Assembly: GCA_020832305.1 (NCBI GenBank) | Contig: JAFIEV010000066.1 | Coordinates: 32,816-96,815, forward strand | DNA: 64,000 bases | Source: Cyclobacteriaceae bacterium | GTDB lineage: Bacteria; Bacteroidota; Bacteroidia; Cytophagales; Cyclobacteriaceae | Reading direction: 5' to 3' | Shown here: piece after piece, positions 1 to 8,702 of the stretch | Layout: the number at the start of each line of letters is the position of its first letter | Position numbering within the stretch: the stretch's first letter is position 1 | Position numbers and translations under genes: made by a program | Notes under the pieces: generated by a model | The model's database searches: none | What the model was told of the DNA's origin: nothing | What the model saw: only the letters and a program-made list of their open reading frames with translations

Positions 1-325
1 ACTAATCAATTAATATTTATCTTTTTTGTTTAATTGAATATAGGTATAATTAAAATTTAACTCGAATTAAAATTTTTATTCTTAATTTTATTGCCATAAT
101 AACATGTATTTGTAATAAGATCAGCAAGACATATTAGGGATACAGCATAGATAAAGATCAATTTATAGCATTCGTAACGACTATTAAAAAAATATATCTG
201 AATAAATTTTGACAAATAAAATTTCTTTATTTGTTTTGTATATAATTATTAAAAACATTACATGTGTAATAATTTTTCCAGATAGCATTTAGTAAGTGAT
301 GGAGTTAAAATAATTTTTTTCGTCG
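1..325. other. AT-rich intergenic region
   Basis: I see no convincing gene, RNA or terminator here. The stretch is extremely AT-rich and presumably carries the promoter of the secreted hypothetical that begins at 326. No clean TAnnTTTG element is visible; the nearest look-alike is a TTTATTTG around 227-234. Confidence 0.5.
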
Positions 326-913
326 ATGAGTCAAATAATCTACAATACAAGCCTTTATTTATTTTGTTTGCTATTTACAGTTCAGTCAGCTTTATCTCAA
401 AATTATAGCTCAGAAGCCTATCTGGACAATGCTGCTGTTGAATCCGCAAGTGTAAATGTTGATTCTGAAAGTTTTTCGGAGAACATAAAATATGAAAAAT
501 TAGAAAGCCCCCTTGTGATCGCTATTATAAATGGCATAGATATAGAGACTGGAATAGTAGAAATAGAGATAGTCAATAAACTTGTTGCAGATAATAAGTT
601 ATCAAACCTTTTTGGTCCGGAAATTAATCCTGACCTTGCTGGCATTATTCATACCTATAGCGAGCACCTTACAGCAACTTTTCAGCAATTGGCCGATTCT
701 CAACCCATTTCAGCCTTTGATGAAAATGCTTTGCACCGTCTGGATTCCATTAATGTTTACTATAACAGAAAGTTAAAGGTTCTGATTCACAAACTTCTAA
801 TGGATACAAATTTTGGCCGGGATACTTCTTCCATGGAACAATGGATGCAACAAGCTGATTTAGTATTAGATAACTTATTCGAATTATGGGCAGCGCATTT
901 ATCACTTCGATAA
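326..913 (+). CDS. secreted hypothetical protein
   Basis: I do not recognise this 195-residue protein. Residues 1-25 form a clear signal peptide (hydrophobic run followed by ALSQ), so the product is exported. The mature part is acidic in its first half and is predicted by eye to be mostly helical, ending in an amphipathic helix rich in Trp and Leu. There are no Cys pairs, repeats or catalytic motifs. It stands alone, with AT-rich DNA before it and about 250 bases without a gene after it. The ATG at 326 is chosen because the signal peptide starts directly there. Function unknown. Confidence 0.7.
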   Translation: MSQIIYNTSLYLFCLLFTVQSALSQNYSSEAYLDNAAVESASVNVDSESFSENIKYEKLESPLVIAIINGIDIETGIVEIEIVNKLVADNKLSNLFGPEINPDLAGIIHTYSEHLTATFQQLADSQPISAFDENALHRLDSINVYYNRKLKVLIHKLLMDTNFGRDTSSMEQWMQQADLVLDNLFELWAAHLSLR

Positions 914-1169
914 TTTTCCCATTAAGACTAAAGGCCAACTAAATCTGCGATATTTATAAAATTCCCCATCAAACCAAGTACTGGCAAAAACCTGGAAAAA
1001 TCAAGCATTAGGTTGATTTTAGAGAAGCCTTTTTTGACAGAAACTGACTTTCAGGATATCATCATCTCTAATTTAATATTTTCAATCTGGCAATTATATT
1101 ATACTTACCAGGTAGGACATATTTGATTTTGAAAAGTATGTAATATAAACCGCCAAATATTTAATCAAC

Positions 1170-1916
1170 ATGCTTAGTCACACTGAATTACTTGAGTTGC
1201 AGCGCTGGAATACACCAACCATTTACAATGGCTGGGAACAAATAACAAATCGCGATCCTGCAAAAGACGCATTCAATCTTGAAGAAAGCATCGATTTTAT
1301 GCCTGAAATGGGACCTATGGCTGGGTATGCAGTAACAGTTACTATTGAACCAGGTAATATAAGCCATGTGAAGAATAAATATGATGCATGGCAGGCTTAT
1401 CGTGAATACATTGCTTCTGTTGCAGGTCCTAAAATTGTTGTGGTTCAGGATCTTGATAAGCCCAAATGTTTTGGCGCTTTTTGGGGTGAGGTCAACAGTC
1501 GGATTCACCGTGCCCTTGGGTGTATAGGAACTATTACAGATGGCAGCATACGGGATTTGGATGAAATGAAGGCCGCAGGGTTTAAAGCGCTCGCCAGACG
1601 TTTAAGTGTAGGCCATGCATACAGTGTACCGGTAGAATGGAACTGTGATGTCGAAGTATTTGGCACCAAAATCTCCCCGGGACAACTCATCCATGCTGAT
1701 AAGCATGGTTTTCTAAGTATTCACTCTTCTGAGGAGGGAAATTTACTGGATGCTGCCCGATTTATGGATAGTAACGAATGCAAAACATTGATTCCCGCCG
1801 CATCTTCTTCCTCAGGTAAAACACACCAGGAAATTCTTGATGATCTGAAAGCAGCGGGGGTAGAATTCTCCAGACAAATAATTAAAAAATTCAACAGCAA
1901 AAAAGGAGAATGGTAG
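1170..1916 (+). CDS. RraA-family protein (aldolase-like)
   Basis: This 248-residue protein has the core of the RraA / HMG aldolase (demethylmenaquinone methyltransferase-like) fold. A WGEVNSR segment near residue 109 is followed by GCIGTITDGSIRD (about 117-129), the family signature with the Arg-Asp pair used for metal and oxo-acid binding, and then by the PGQLIHADKHGF element that closes the active site. Family members either cleave 4-hydroxy-4-methyl-2-oxoglutarate-type acids, decarboxylate oxaloacetate, or (RraA proper) bind RNase E. It is longer than RraA (about 160 residues) because of an N-terminal extension of about 60 residues. No signal peptide, so cytoplasmic. Its stop codon overlaps the start of the next gene, a secreted propeller protein, suggesting an operon in sugar-acid catabolism. 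The true substrate is unknown. Confidence 0.8.
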   Translation: MLSHTELLELQRWNTPTIYNGWEQITNRDPAKDAFNLEESIDFMPEMGPMAGYAVTVTIEPGNISHVKNKYDAWQAYREYIASVAGPKIVVVQDLDKPKCFGAFWGEVNSRIHRALGCIGTITDGSIRDLDEMKAAGFKALARRLSVGHAYSVPVEWNCDVEVFGTKISPGQLIHADKHGFLSIHSSEEGNLLDAARFMDSNECKTLIPAASSSSGKTHQEILDDLKAAGVEFSRQIIKKFNSKKGEW

Positions 1917-2971
1917 AAAAAAAAGACAATTGTTCTTCAATATATATAATAAGCTTTTTGATTGTTATTTCAGCATTTACATCATCAAAGGCGCAAAATT
2001 CATCATGGGATGGCCCGGTTCCCCTTACTTTGCCACTACCTCCACAAACTGAAAAGTATTTTTCCAGTTATACTACGGTACTGCAAGCAGATAAAAATGC
2101 CGCAGAATGGTGGGCTGGCGCACCATCAGTAGTAATTGACAAAAACGGCATATTTTGGATGGCGGCACGCATGCGCAGTCCTGAACACCCTGTAGGATTA
2201 AGAGGTTATGAAATTCGACTCTTGCGCAGTAAGGATGGTATTCATTTCGAAGAAATTAAAAAAATCAACAGGTCAGAATTACCTATTCCAGGCTTCGAAC
2301 GACCTGCCCTTACCATAGACCCCATTACCGGTAAATTCAAATTATATGTATGCGGTCCCTGGCAGGGTGGTCCCTGGTGTATCCTCAAATTTGATGATGT
2401 TGAAAACCTTACAGATATAAATCCGGCTAGTGTAGGCCCTGTTATACAGGCGCCTGAGCAACGTTATGCAAGAGATGTAAGTGTGAAAGAATATAAAGAT
2501 CCTGTAATTATTTATGCACATAATCAATGGCATTGCTATGTAATAGGATATATACGTCAGAATGAACGTATATTTCATTTCGTAAGTGATGATGGAGAAA
2601 AGTGGCATGCATATGGAGATGTAAATGCACCGATTATGGATTTAGCCGGCTGGCATAATTTTTTTGTAAGACCCGCCTCTGTAATTCCTTTAGGAATAGG
2701 ATTTTTATTTGTTTACGAAGGCTCGAATACGCAATGGTATGATCCGGTTTACAATGTTGTTACCGGACTGGGTTTTACATTTGACCTGCATAACATATTA
2801 GATTTAAGCCCAAAAGCACCAATAATAAAAAGCAGTACTGAAACAGATTTTTCAACCTGGAGATACTCACATTGGCTATTGCACAACAATGAATTTTGGA
2901 TATATGCTGAAGTGGCTACGGCCAATCAGTCTCATGAAATCAGGCTTTTCAGGCTGCCATTACATCATTAA
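1910..2971 (+). CDS. secreted GH43-like beta-propeller protein
   Basis: A 353-residue exported protein with a signal peptide at 1-29 ending SSKAQ. The mature part shows repeated blade-like segments typical of the five-bladed propeller shared by GH43, GH32 and related glycosidases: APSVVIDKNGIFWMAARM near residue 65, RPALTIDPITGKFKLYVCG near 127, and KDPVIIYAHNQWHCYVIGY near 196. The last resembles the Asp-Pro strand that carries the pKa-modulating Asp in GH43. I cannot assign all three catalytic acids with certainty, so hydrolase activity is an inference. The start overlaps the RraA-like gene by 7 bases (translational coupling), which ties an extracytoplasmic glycan step to a cytoplasmic acid-processing step. 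Confidence 0.65.
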   Translation: MVEKKDNCSSIYIISFLIVISAFTSSKAQNSSWDGPVPLTLPLPPQTEKYFSSYTTVLQADKNAAEWWAGAPSVVIDKNGIFWMAARMRSPEHPVGLRGYEIRLLRSKDGIHFEEIKKINRSELPIPGFERPALTIDPITGKFKLYVCGPWQGGPWCILKFDDVENLTDINPASVGPVIQAPEQRYARDVSVKEYKDPVIIYAHNQWHCYVIGYIRQNERIFHFVSDDGEKWHAYGDVNAPIMDLAGWHNFFVRPASVIPLGIGFLFVYEGSNTQWYDPVYNVVTGLGFTFDLHNILDLSPKAPIIKSSTETDFSTWRYSHWLLHNNEFWIYAEVATANQSHEIRLFRLPLHH

Positions 2972-3089
2972 TACCGTGCTGTAATCAGGTTGCGCTGTAA
3001 ATTGCCTGGCTTGTGGGCTTATTTCGCTCAATATCCTGAATTTACATTATATATGCATACTTTTACAGCAGGGGCTAATTACTTGATTA

Positions 3090-3437
3090 TTATGCTTTCT
3101 GTCCACTAAGGGCCATAAAAATCGCATTGATAAACCAAAGTACAATACCAAAACCCATGGCCCACCAGAAACTGGCTACGTGAAAACCCGGCACCAACCA
3201 ACTGGCAAGTAAAATGATGAGGGTATTAATAACCACGAGAAATAATCCGAGTGTAAGAACCGTTAAAGGTATAGTCAATATTACCAACAGAGGCTTGATC
3301 GTACTATTTAATATGGCAAGTACACCTGCCACGATTAAAGCATACAAATAGTTTTCTACGCTTACACCATTGAGTATATTTGCCGCTATGAGCACTGCCA
3401 GCGAATACAGCAGCAGACGAACCAAAAAGTTTATCAT
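3090..3437 (-). CDS. small four-helix membrane protein (PF04020 type)
   Basis: A 115-residue integral membrane protein made almost wholly of four hydrophobic segments (about 2-22, 30-50, 53-80 and 88-110). The pattern, including NSTIKPLLVILTIPLTVLT after the second helix, fits the PF04020 family (mycobacterial 4-TMS phage-holin-superfamily-IV-like proteins), widespread in bacteria and of unknown role. It is transcribed away from ypdA and shows no operon partner. Nothing suggests it is a phage gene: no lysis genes are near it. Confidence 0.75.
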   Translation of the reverse strand: MINFLVRLLLYSLAVLIAANILNGVSVENYLYALIVAGVLAILNSTIKPLLVILTIPLTVLTLGLFLVVINTLIILLASWLVPGFHVASFWWAMGFGIVLWFINAIFMALSGQKA

Positions 3438-3515
3438 ATTATTGCATTTAGTACCAAAGTCTGAAATTGCATATTTTTTTGGTTAAAATGAATTATTGCG
3501 CCGAAATTTATTACC

Positions 3516-4508
3516 ATGTTAATATACGATGTTATTACCGTTGGTGCCGGTCCTTGTGGACTGGCATGTGGAATTGAAGCTCAGGCCAAAGGATTGCAGT
3601 GCCTGATTATAGACAAAGGCAGCATTACCGAATCTATTAGAAGATATCCGGTAAACATGACCTTTTTTTCCACTGCCGAGAATATTGAAATCGGCAATGT
3701 GCCTTTTATTTCTCAGGGAATAAGACCAAACCGCAGCGAAGCCTTGAAGTATTACAGAAAAGTTGCGGCGTTCTATCAGTTAAAACTCAAATTGTTTACT
3801 ACTGTAACCGGAATACAAAAAGAGAATGACGTTTTTGTAATTGATACAAATACTGGTGAAACATTCTTTGCCAGAAGTATTATACTGGCAACCGGATATT
3901 ACGATGTACCCAGGTTTTTGAATATCCCGGGAGAAGAACTTCCACACGTAAGCCACTACTACGACGAAGCATTCAAATACACACAAACTAAAACACTGGT
4001 GGTTGGAGGCGCCAACTCAGCTATTGAAGCGGCATTGGACCTGTATCGAAACGGGGCTCAGGTAACCCTTATTCATATGATGGAGGGGCTTGACAAAAAT
4101 GGAAAATACTGGATCGTTCCTGATCTTGAAAATCGTATAAAAAACAATGAAATAAAAGCGTACTTCAATTCAGTACTCACTTCAATTGATGAAAAAAACG
4201 TGAAGGTCAGAAGGCACGATACAGATGAAATCTTTACATTAGAGGCTGATTTTGTGTTTTTGATGACTGGCTACAGACCCGATGCAATATTTCTCAAGCA
4301 GATAGGCATTAAATTAGAAGGAGAAAATCTGATTCCTGGTATTAATAAAGAGACCTTCGAAAGTAACATAAAAGGCATTTATCTCGCAGGATCCATAGTA
4401 GGTGGAGAAGAAACAGCCAAAATTTTTATTGAAAATGGCAAACTACATGCATTTCCCATTATAGACGATATTGTATCTAAATTAAATCAACGCAGACCTA
4501 GTCTTTGA
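3516..4508 (+). CDS. ypdA: YpdA-type bacillithiol disulfide reductase
   Basis: A 330-residue flavoprotein of the thioredoxin-reductase-like YpdA (Bdr) family, which reduces oxidised bacillithiol with NADPH. The FAD-binding motif GAGPCG is at residues 10-15 and the second Rossmann motif for NADPH, GGANSAIEAA, at 164-173; the ATG-type motif (LATGYYD) is near 124. The CxxC redox pair of true thioredoxin reductase is absent, as expected for YpdA. The segment RYPVNMTFFSTAENIEIGN (about 43-61) is very characteristic of this family. Its presence suggests that the cell uses bacillithiol, as other Bacteroidota do. Three bases separate it from a small secreted protein, so the two may be co-transcribed. 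Confidence 0.85.
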   Translation: MLIYDVITVGAGPCGLACGIEAQAKGLQCLIIDKGSITESIRRYPVNMTFFSTAENIEIGNVPFISQGIRPNRSEALKYYRKVAAFYQLKLKLFTTVTGIQKENDVFVIDTNTGETFFARSIILATGYYDVPRFLNIPGEELPHVSHYYDEAFKYTQTKTLVVGGANSAIEAALDLYRNGAQVTLIHMMEGLDKNGKYWIVPDLENRIKNNEIKAYFNSVLTSIDEKNVKVRRHDTDEIFTLEADFVFLMTGYRPDAIFLKQIGIKLEGENLIPGINKETFESNIKGIYLAGSIVGGEETAKIFIENGKLHAFPIIDDIVSKLNQRRPSL

Positions 4509-4511
4509 ACC

Positions 4512-4946
4512 ATGAAAGCCGTCACAACAACTGCATTATTGACTTTGCTTCTGAGTAATGTTGGATTTGCACAATGGAAATTGCGTTCAGAAATTACCGG
4601 ACACTGGAAAGTAGCCGGTATACTGAGCGCTGAAAGATCACTTTCTAAAGAACAGCAAACTTTAATGCAGGAATTTATGGATGTATTTATTCAATCAGAA
4701 TATTATTTTCACGAAGATGGCGCCTTTGACATAATCTTCCACAAAGAATTACCTGAAATTATGTTTGATCTGAAATCTTTAAATAAAACTTTATGGAAAT
4801 ACGATGCCGAAATTGGTTTAATTGAAATAGGAACACCCGATGATGGTTACTCAATGATGCGTATTTTTGTAAGAGATGAAGATGGTAAGTTGTATTTTTT
4901 AATACATGATACTCCGTTGATCATGGAAATGCAAAAAGTAAATTAG
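4512..4946 (+). CDS. secreted lipocalin-like hypothetical protein
   Basis: A 144-residue exported protein with a signal peptide at 1-20 (ending GFAQ). The mature part begins with ITGHWKVAGIL, the GxW-type opening of small calycin or lipocalin-like domains common in Bacteroidota, followed by alternating beta-strand pattern to the C terminus. It has no Cys. It lies three bases behind ypdA and is convergent with the response regulator gene at 4965. The fold assignment is inference from the GxW motif and length; ligand and role are unknown. Confidence 0.6.
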   Translation: MKAVTTTALLTLLLSNVGFAQWKLRSEITGHWKVAGILSAERSLSKEQQTLMQEFMDVFIQSEYYFHEDGAFDIIFHKELPEIMFDLKSLNKTLWKYDAEIGLIEIGTPDDGYSMMRIFVRDEDGKLYFLIHDTPLIMEMQKVN

Positions 4947-4964
4947 AATATTTATAAATTCAGC

Positions 4965-5357
4965 TTAGTATTTCAACAACGGATTTACAATTTCATTCAC
5001 ATTTTCCATACTAAGAGGTTTTACGAAAAAACTTTTTACTATGTCGTATTTCTTTGATTTCTCAGCATCAGATTTATCAATCGATGAAGTAATAAGCGAT
5101 ACAACTATGCGATCATATGCTTTCGACTTTTTGAGTCTTTCCATAAATTCCCAACCATCCATACATGGCATATTGATATCGAGCAATAGTAAAAAGCCCC
5201 GATCGTCATCTTTATCATTATTAAAAATGTATTCCAAAGCCGATTCACCATCTTCGAAAGTAAAAACCTCCGTTTCCAAATCAGATTCTTCCAACAGCAC
5301 TTTATGAATGTACAGCACTATGGCATCATCATCTATGAGCAATGTATCTATTTTCAT
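4965..5357 (-). CDS. single-domain response regulator
   Basis: A stand-alone receiver domain of about 130 residues with no output domain. Acidic pocket DDD follows the first strand (LLIDDDAIV), the phosphoacceptor Asp lies in LLLLDINMP, the switch Thr/Ser is in SLITSSID, and the Lys in FFVKPL closes the site. The start is taken at the ATG at 5357, immediately before the first strand, because the 17 residues upstream rely on a TTG start and lie outside the domain. CheY-like single-domain regulators of this type are abundant in Bacteroidota and receive phosphate from hybrid or orphan kinases. No kinase is adjacent, so the partner is unknown. Confidence 0.85.
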   Translation of the reverse strand: MKIDTLLIDDDAIVLYIHKVLLEESDLETEVFTFEDGESALEYIFNNDKDDDRGFLLLLDINMPCMDGWEFMERLKKSKAYDRIVVSLITSSIDKSDAEKSKKYDIVKSFFVKPLSMENVNEIVNPLLKY

Positions 5358-5525
5358 ATCAACTTTAAAAATATCAAAAATATGCGAAATTCGCGTGAAT
5401 AATTTCAAAATGCTGTCCTGGAATTACTTTCCTCTCTAAAAAATGAGTCATTAAAACGTCAATTCAAAATGATCTGAACATTAGAACCATTTTATACACG
5501 AACAAGAAAATTCAAAACAAATAAT

Positions 5526-5567
5526 AACCAAAAAGCCCCGAACGTATCAATTCAGGGCTTTTTGGTT
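5526..5567 (-). terminator. rho-independent terminator of tRNA-Leu
   Basis: A perfect 13-bp inverted repeat (5526-5538 with 5555-5567, AACCAAAAAGCCC pairing with its complement) with a 16-base loop. It starts 19 bases beyond the 3' end of the minus-strand tRNA-Leu gene and so most simply ends that transcript. The stem is symmetrical with internal A/T runs and could also stop transcription coming the other way. Confidence 0.8.
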
Positions 5568-5585
5568 CATTGAATTTTAAAAGAG

Positions 5586-5669
5586 TGCGCATGAGAAGAT
5601 TCGAACTTCCACACCCGAACGGGCACTACCCCCTCAAAGTAGCGTGTCTACCAGTTTCACCACATGCGC
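5586..5669 (-). tRNA. tRNA-Leu(GAG)
   Basis: Reading the minus strand, a 7-bp acceptor stem GCGCATG pairs with CATGCGC, followed by discriminator A at 5586. The D-loop has the GGTAGAC motif of leucine tRNAs, the anticodon stem CTACT/GGTAG encloses TTGAGGG with anticodon GAG (plus-strand 5633-5635), a long variable arm with GCCC-TTCG-GGGT-like pairing follows, and the T-loop is TTCGAAT. It is a class II tRNA of 84 bases; CCA is not encoded. GAG reads CUC and CUU. It sits alone between its own promoter and terminator. Confidence 0.95.
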
Positions 5670-5701
5670 GTTTAAAACTGCAAATCCTTGCAATCGGGCC
5701 A

Positions 5702-5733
5702 CAAATATACGTGACTGAATATTTATTTCACAA
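5702..5733 (-). promoter_or_regulatory. Bacteroidota-type promoter of tRNA-Leu
   Basis: On the minus strand TTG (5731-5733) lies 21 bases before TATATTTG (5702-5709), matching the Bacteroidota -33/-7 consensus TTG-N19..21-TAnnTTTG. Transcription should start about 25 bases before the mature tRNA 5' end at 5669. Confidence 0.7.
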
Positions 5734-5840
5734 AACTTGATAATAAATTATTTTCTAATGGGTGTAATGAAATGGTTCTTTTAAGGTTTCAAAGCAAGCA
5801 TAAAGAAGCAATCTTTGACCTTACATCAACAAGAGCCAAC

Positions 5841-7202
5841 ATGCAGCCAAGTTTTGTTACGATATTAAAGTCTCTGATTTATCTTATACTGATAAGTTTA
5901 CCAGTTTTGAGCCATGCGCAAAAACCTGCTTTAAATGAGGGACTCATTGCACATTTTCCATTTGAATCAGGCCCTGATGACATTTCACTCAGGCACAAAG
6001 GTGTTATACATGGCGCTTCTCTTAAGGAATCACGGTGTGGTGAAATGTCGTATTACTTTGATGGGAAAACATCCTATATTGAATACGGAAATGATCCTGA
6101 TCTTAATGGCAAATTTAGCGGACTTAGCTTTGGTGCATGGATTAAACCCGAAGCTTATTTTACAATGGAGCTGAGCACTATACTTGCCAAATGGGCTTTT
6201 GATCCAAAAAACGATCATTTTGGACTCTGGATCAATAAAAACCTAAAAGTTATTGCTGCAGTCAGCTCAGACAGGGAAATGGAAAATGGAATATTCAGCC
6301 AAAAAAACCTGATTTCAGATACCTGGCATCATGTTTTTGTAACCTGGCATAGCAATGGACAAATTGCCATTTACATCGACGGTGTTTTGGACAAAACAGG
6401 TAAACAAACCGGTCGTGGTATTAATGCACATTCAGAAGCGCCACTAAGAATTGGGCGTCAGGTTTTTAATCGCAACCGTCCTTTCAAAGGCAATATTTCA
6501 GATGTGAGAATTTATAATCGTCATCTGAGCCATGAAGAGGTACATGCGCTTTTCACTCAGGGAAATGAAATCTGTGAAAGGGCTATTATTCAAGGTATTG
6601 TCTTGAATAAAACCAACCAGGAGCCCATACACGCTGAGGTTGTTGTGGAAGACCTGGAAAGTGGAATTGAAATAACGCGAGTAAAAACCCATCAGGATGA
6701 TCCGGGAAGTTTTCAGATAAAATTGCCTGTCGGTAAAAAATACAGCATATACGCAGAAGCAGAAAACTATATGGCTGAAACCGAATTACTTGATCTGAGT
6801 CAAACAAGTCCTTTTGTGCATATTTATAAAAGAATATTTATGCTACCTTTTGAGGCAGGAATGGCACTGAGGCTGAACAACATTTTTTTCGACTTTGCCA
6901 AAGCCACCTTGCGCAGGGAATCCAATGCAGAACTAAATCGCATCCTCCCCTACTTCCAGCGTTATCCGAACCTCAAGGTTGAACTCAGTGGACATACAGA
7001 CGCTATAGGTTCGGAAGCGGCAAATCAAATACTCTCAGAAAATCGCGCCGTTTCTGTAAGAAACTACCTTATAAACCTTGGCATACCCCAGCAAAAAATA
7101 ATGGCAATTGGCTATGGGGAAAGCCTTCCGGTAGATTCTAATGAAACGGAAGACGGAAGACAACAAAACCGCAGAGTGGAATTTAAAATCCTTGAAAAAT
7201 AA
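5841..7202 (+). CDS. LamG-OmpA family exported protein
   Basis: A roughly 453-residue exported protein. The ATG at 5841 is preferred because it opens a signal peptide ending SHAQK; the longer reading frame from 5772 adds 23 residues without signal character. Domains in order: a LamG/concanavalin-like jelly roll (about 15-230 of the mature protein, with WIKPEAYF and WHHVFVTWHSNG motifs), a carboxypeptidase-regulatory-like beta-sandwich (about 245-330), and a C-terminal OmpA domain with FFDFAKATLRRESNAEL, the GHTDAIGSEAAN peptidoglycan-binding segment and QQNRRVEFKI. It probably anchors the cell envelope to peptidoglycan while presenting a sugar- or protein-binding LamG outward. It is convergent with the arginine decarboxylase, with only two bases between. 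Confidence 0.85.
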   Translation: MQPSFVTILKSLIYLILISLPVLSHAQKPALNEGLIAHFPFESGPDDISLRHKGVIHGASLKESRCGEMSYYFDGKTSYIEYGNDPDLNGKFSGLSFGAWIKPEAYFTMELSTILAKWAFDPKNDHFGLWINKNLKVIAAVSSDREMENGIFSQKNLISDTWHHVFVTWHSNGQIAIYIDGVLDKTGKQTGRGINAHSEAPLRIGRQVFNRNRPFKGNISDVRIYNRHLSHEEVHALFTQGNEICERAIIQGIVLNKTNQEPIHAEVVVEDLESGIEITRVKTHQDDPGSFQIKLPVGKKYSIYAEAENYMAETELLDLSQTSPFVHIYKRIFMLPFEAGMALRLNNIFFDFAKATLRRESNAELNRILPYFQRYPNLKVELSGHTDAIGSEAANQILSENRAVSVRNYLINLGIPQQKIMAIGYGESLPVDSNETEDGRQQNRRVEFKILEK

Positions 7203-7204
7203 AT

Positions 7205-8593
7205 TTAATACCCTAACAGACCGAGCATCTTTTCATGATGTTGTTCTTCACTGAAAAGACTGGTTTCTAAAGAACCATCATCCTTTCTGTTAATAATTAC
7301 ATGCTTGGGAGCGGGGATCAGGCAATGCTGAATACCACCGAAACCACCAATCGACTCCTGGTAGGCGCCTGTATGAAAAAAGCCAATATAAAGTTGATCG
7401 CCATTGTTTATCATGGGTAAAAACACTTCTGAAGAGTGCGCCTCAGAATTGTAATAATCCAATGAGTCACAAGTAAGGCCCCCGAGATTAACCTTGTGAA
7501 ACATATCGTCCCACTTATTTACGGCCAGCATAATATATTTTTGGTTTATACCATAGGAATCTGGAAGATGGGTAATGAATGATCCATCAATCATATACCA
7601 TAACTCCTTGTCATTTTGAAGTTTCTGGTCGAGGATAGAATATAATATGGCACCACTTTCTCCTACAGTATAGGAACCAAACTCTGTTACAATATTTGGG
7701 GTAGGCACATTTGACTTATTACAGATCCATTTGATATTTTCTATAATCTGTTCTATGATGTACTGATAATCAAAATCAAACTGCAAAGACGTTTTAATGG
7801 GAAATCCACCTCCTATATCTATTGTGTCAAGTTCAGGGCATATTTTTCTTAACTCACAATACTTATATACAAAACGGCTAAGTTCGCTCCAATAATAAGC
7901 TGAGTCTTTTATACCGGTATTTATAAAATAATGCAACATTTTAAGCCGAAATTTTGGATTGTCTTTAAATTTTTCCTTGTAAAAAGGCACTATATCATTG
8001 TATCTGATGCCTAGTCTCGAGGTATAAAATTCAAAATTAGGCTCTTCATCTGCGGCAACCCTTATGCCTATATCAACCGGACCTTGAAGTCCAGCTTCAT
8101 AATCATTAAGCTCGTTGAGATTATCTAATATTGGAATCAGATTTTTGAAACCATCATTGATTAATTCGCAAATATATTGCCTGTATAAAGGCCTTTTAAA
8201 TCCATTGCAGAAAATGTAAATATTTTTATCGATCTTTTTTTTCTCATACAACTTCCGCACAATCTGCAGGTCATAGGCTGATGAGGTTTCAAGATGGATA
8301 TCGTTCTTTAATGCTTCTTCAATTACAAAGCTAAAATGGGAAGATTTTGTACAATAAGAATATATATATTCCCCTTCGTAATGAAATTTCCTGATAGCTT
8401 TGTTAAAAAGGCGTTTTGCCTTTTTTATATTATGGCTGATCCTGGGCAGATAACTGATTTTCATTGGGGTACCGTACTCTTTAATTACTTCCATCAAGGG
8501 CACTTCATTGAACAGCAGCTCCTTGTTTTCCACTTTAAATTCTTCCTGTGGAAACTCAAAGGTTTGCTCAATCAGATCTGCGTAACTTTTCAT
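7205..8593 (-). CDS. speA: arginine decarboxylase-like PLP enzyme
   Basis: A 462-residue fold-III (alanine-racemase-like) PLP decarboxylase of the group annotated as arginine decarboxylase in Cytophagales and Flavobacteria. The PLP-Lys lies in IYSYCTKSSHFSFV (about residue 80), the first of the family's usual alternating TIM-barrel elements; the HYFINTG and DTIDIGGGFP segments provide the phosphate-binding Gly-rich loop (about 258-264), and CDSLDYYN near 400 carries the Cys-Asp active-site pair contributed across the dimer. The product is probably agmatine for polyamine synthesis. It is shorter than E. coli SpeA (about 660 residues), as usual for this group. Diaminopimelate or another basic amino acid decarboxylase is the alternative. 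It is divergent from argS. Confidence 0.75.
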   Translation of the reverse strand: MKSYADLIEQTFEFPQEEFKVENKELLFNEVPLMEVIKEYGTPMKISYLPRISHNIKKAKRLFNKAIRKFHYEGEYIYSYCTKSSHFSFVIEEALKNDIHLETSSAYDLQIVRKLYEKKKIDKNIYIFCNGFKRPLYRQYICELINDGFKNLIPILDNLNELNDYEAGLQGPVDIGIRVAADEEPNFEFYTSRLGIRYNDIVPFYKEKFKDNPKFRLKMLHYFINTGIKDSAYYWSELSRFVYKYCELRKICPELDTIDIGGGFPIKTSLQFDFDYQYIIEQIIENIKWICNKSNVPTPNIVTEFGSYTVGESGAILYSILDQKLQNDKELWYMIDGSFITHLPDSYGINQKYIMLAVNKWDDMFHKVNLGGLTCDSLDYYNSEAHSSEVFLPMINNGDQLYIGFFHTGAYQESIGGFGGIQHCLIPAPKHVIINRKDDGSLETSLFSEEQHHEKMLGLLGY

Positions 8594-8702
8594 GCTTAGC
8601 CAGATTAACTTAGTTAATAATACAAAGGATGCAATATTGAGGATATTTTACAATCTTTGCAAAGTCAAAAAGCATGAATTTAATTTTTAATCTAAATAAA
8701 AG

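Noticed and set aside
3090..3437. Phage origin of the holin-superfamily-like membrane protein
   Set aside because: No lysis, capsid or integrase genes nearby; PF04020-type proteins are ordinary chromosomal genes.
8594..8702. Divergent consensus promoters for speA and argS
   Set aside because: The best candidates (ATCCTTTG on the minus strand, AATCTTTG on the plus strand) each miss the TA of the -7 element, so I did not list them.
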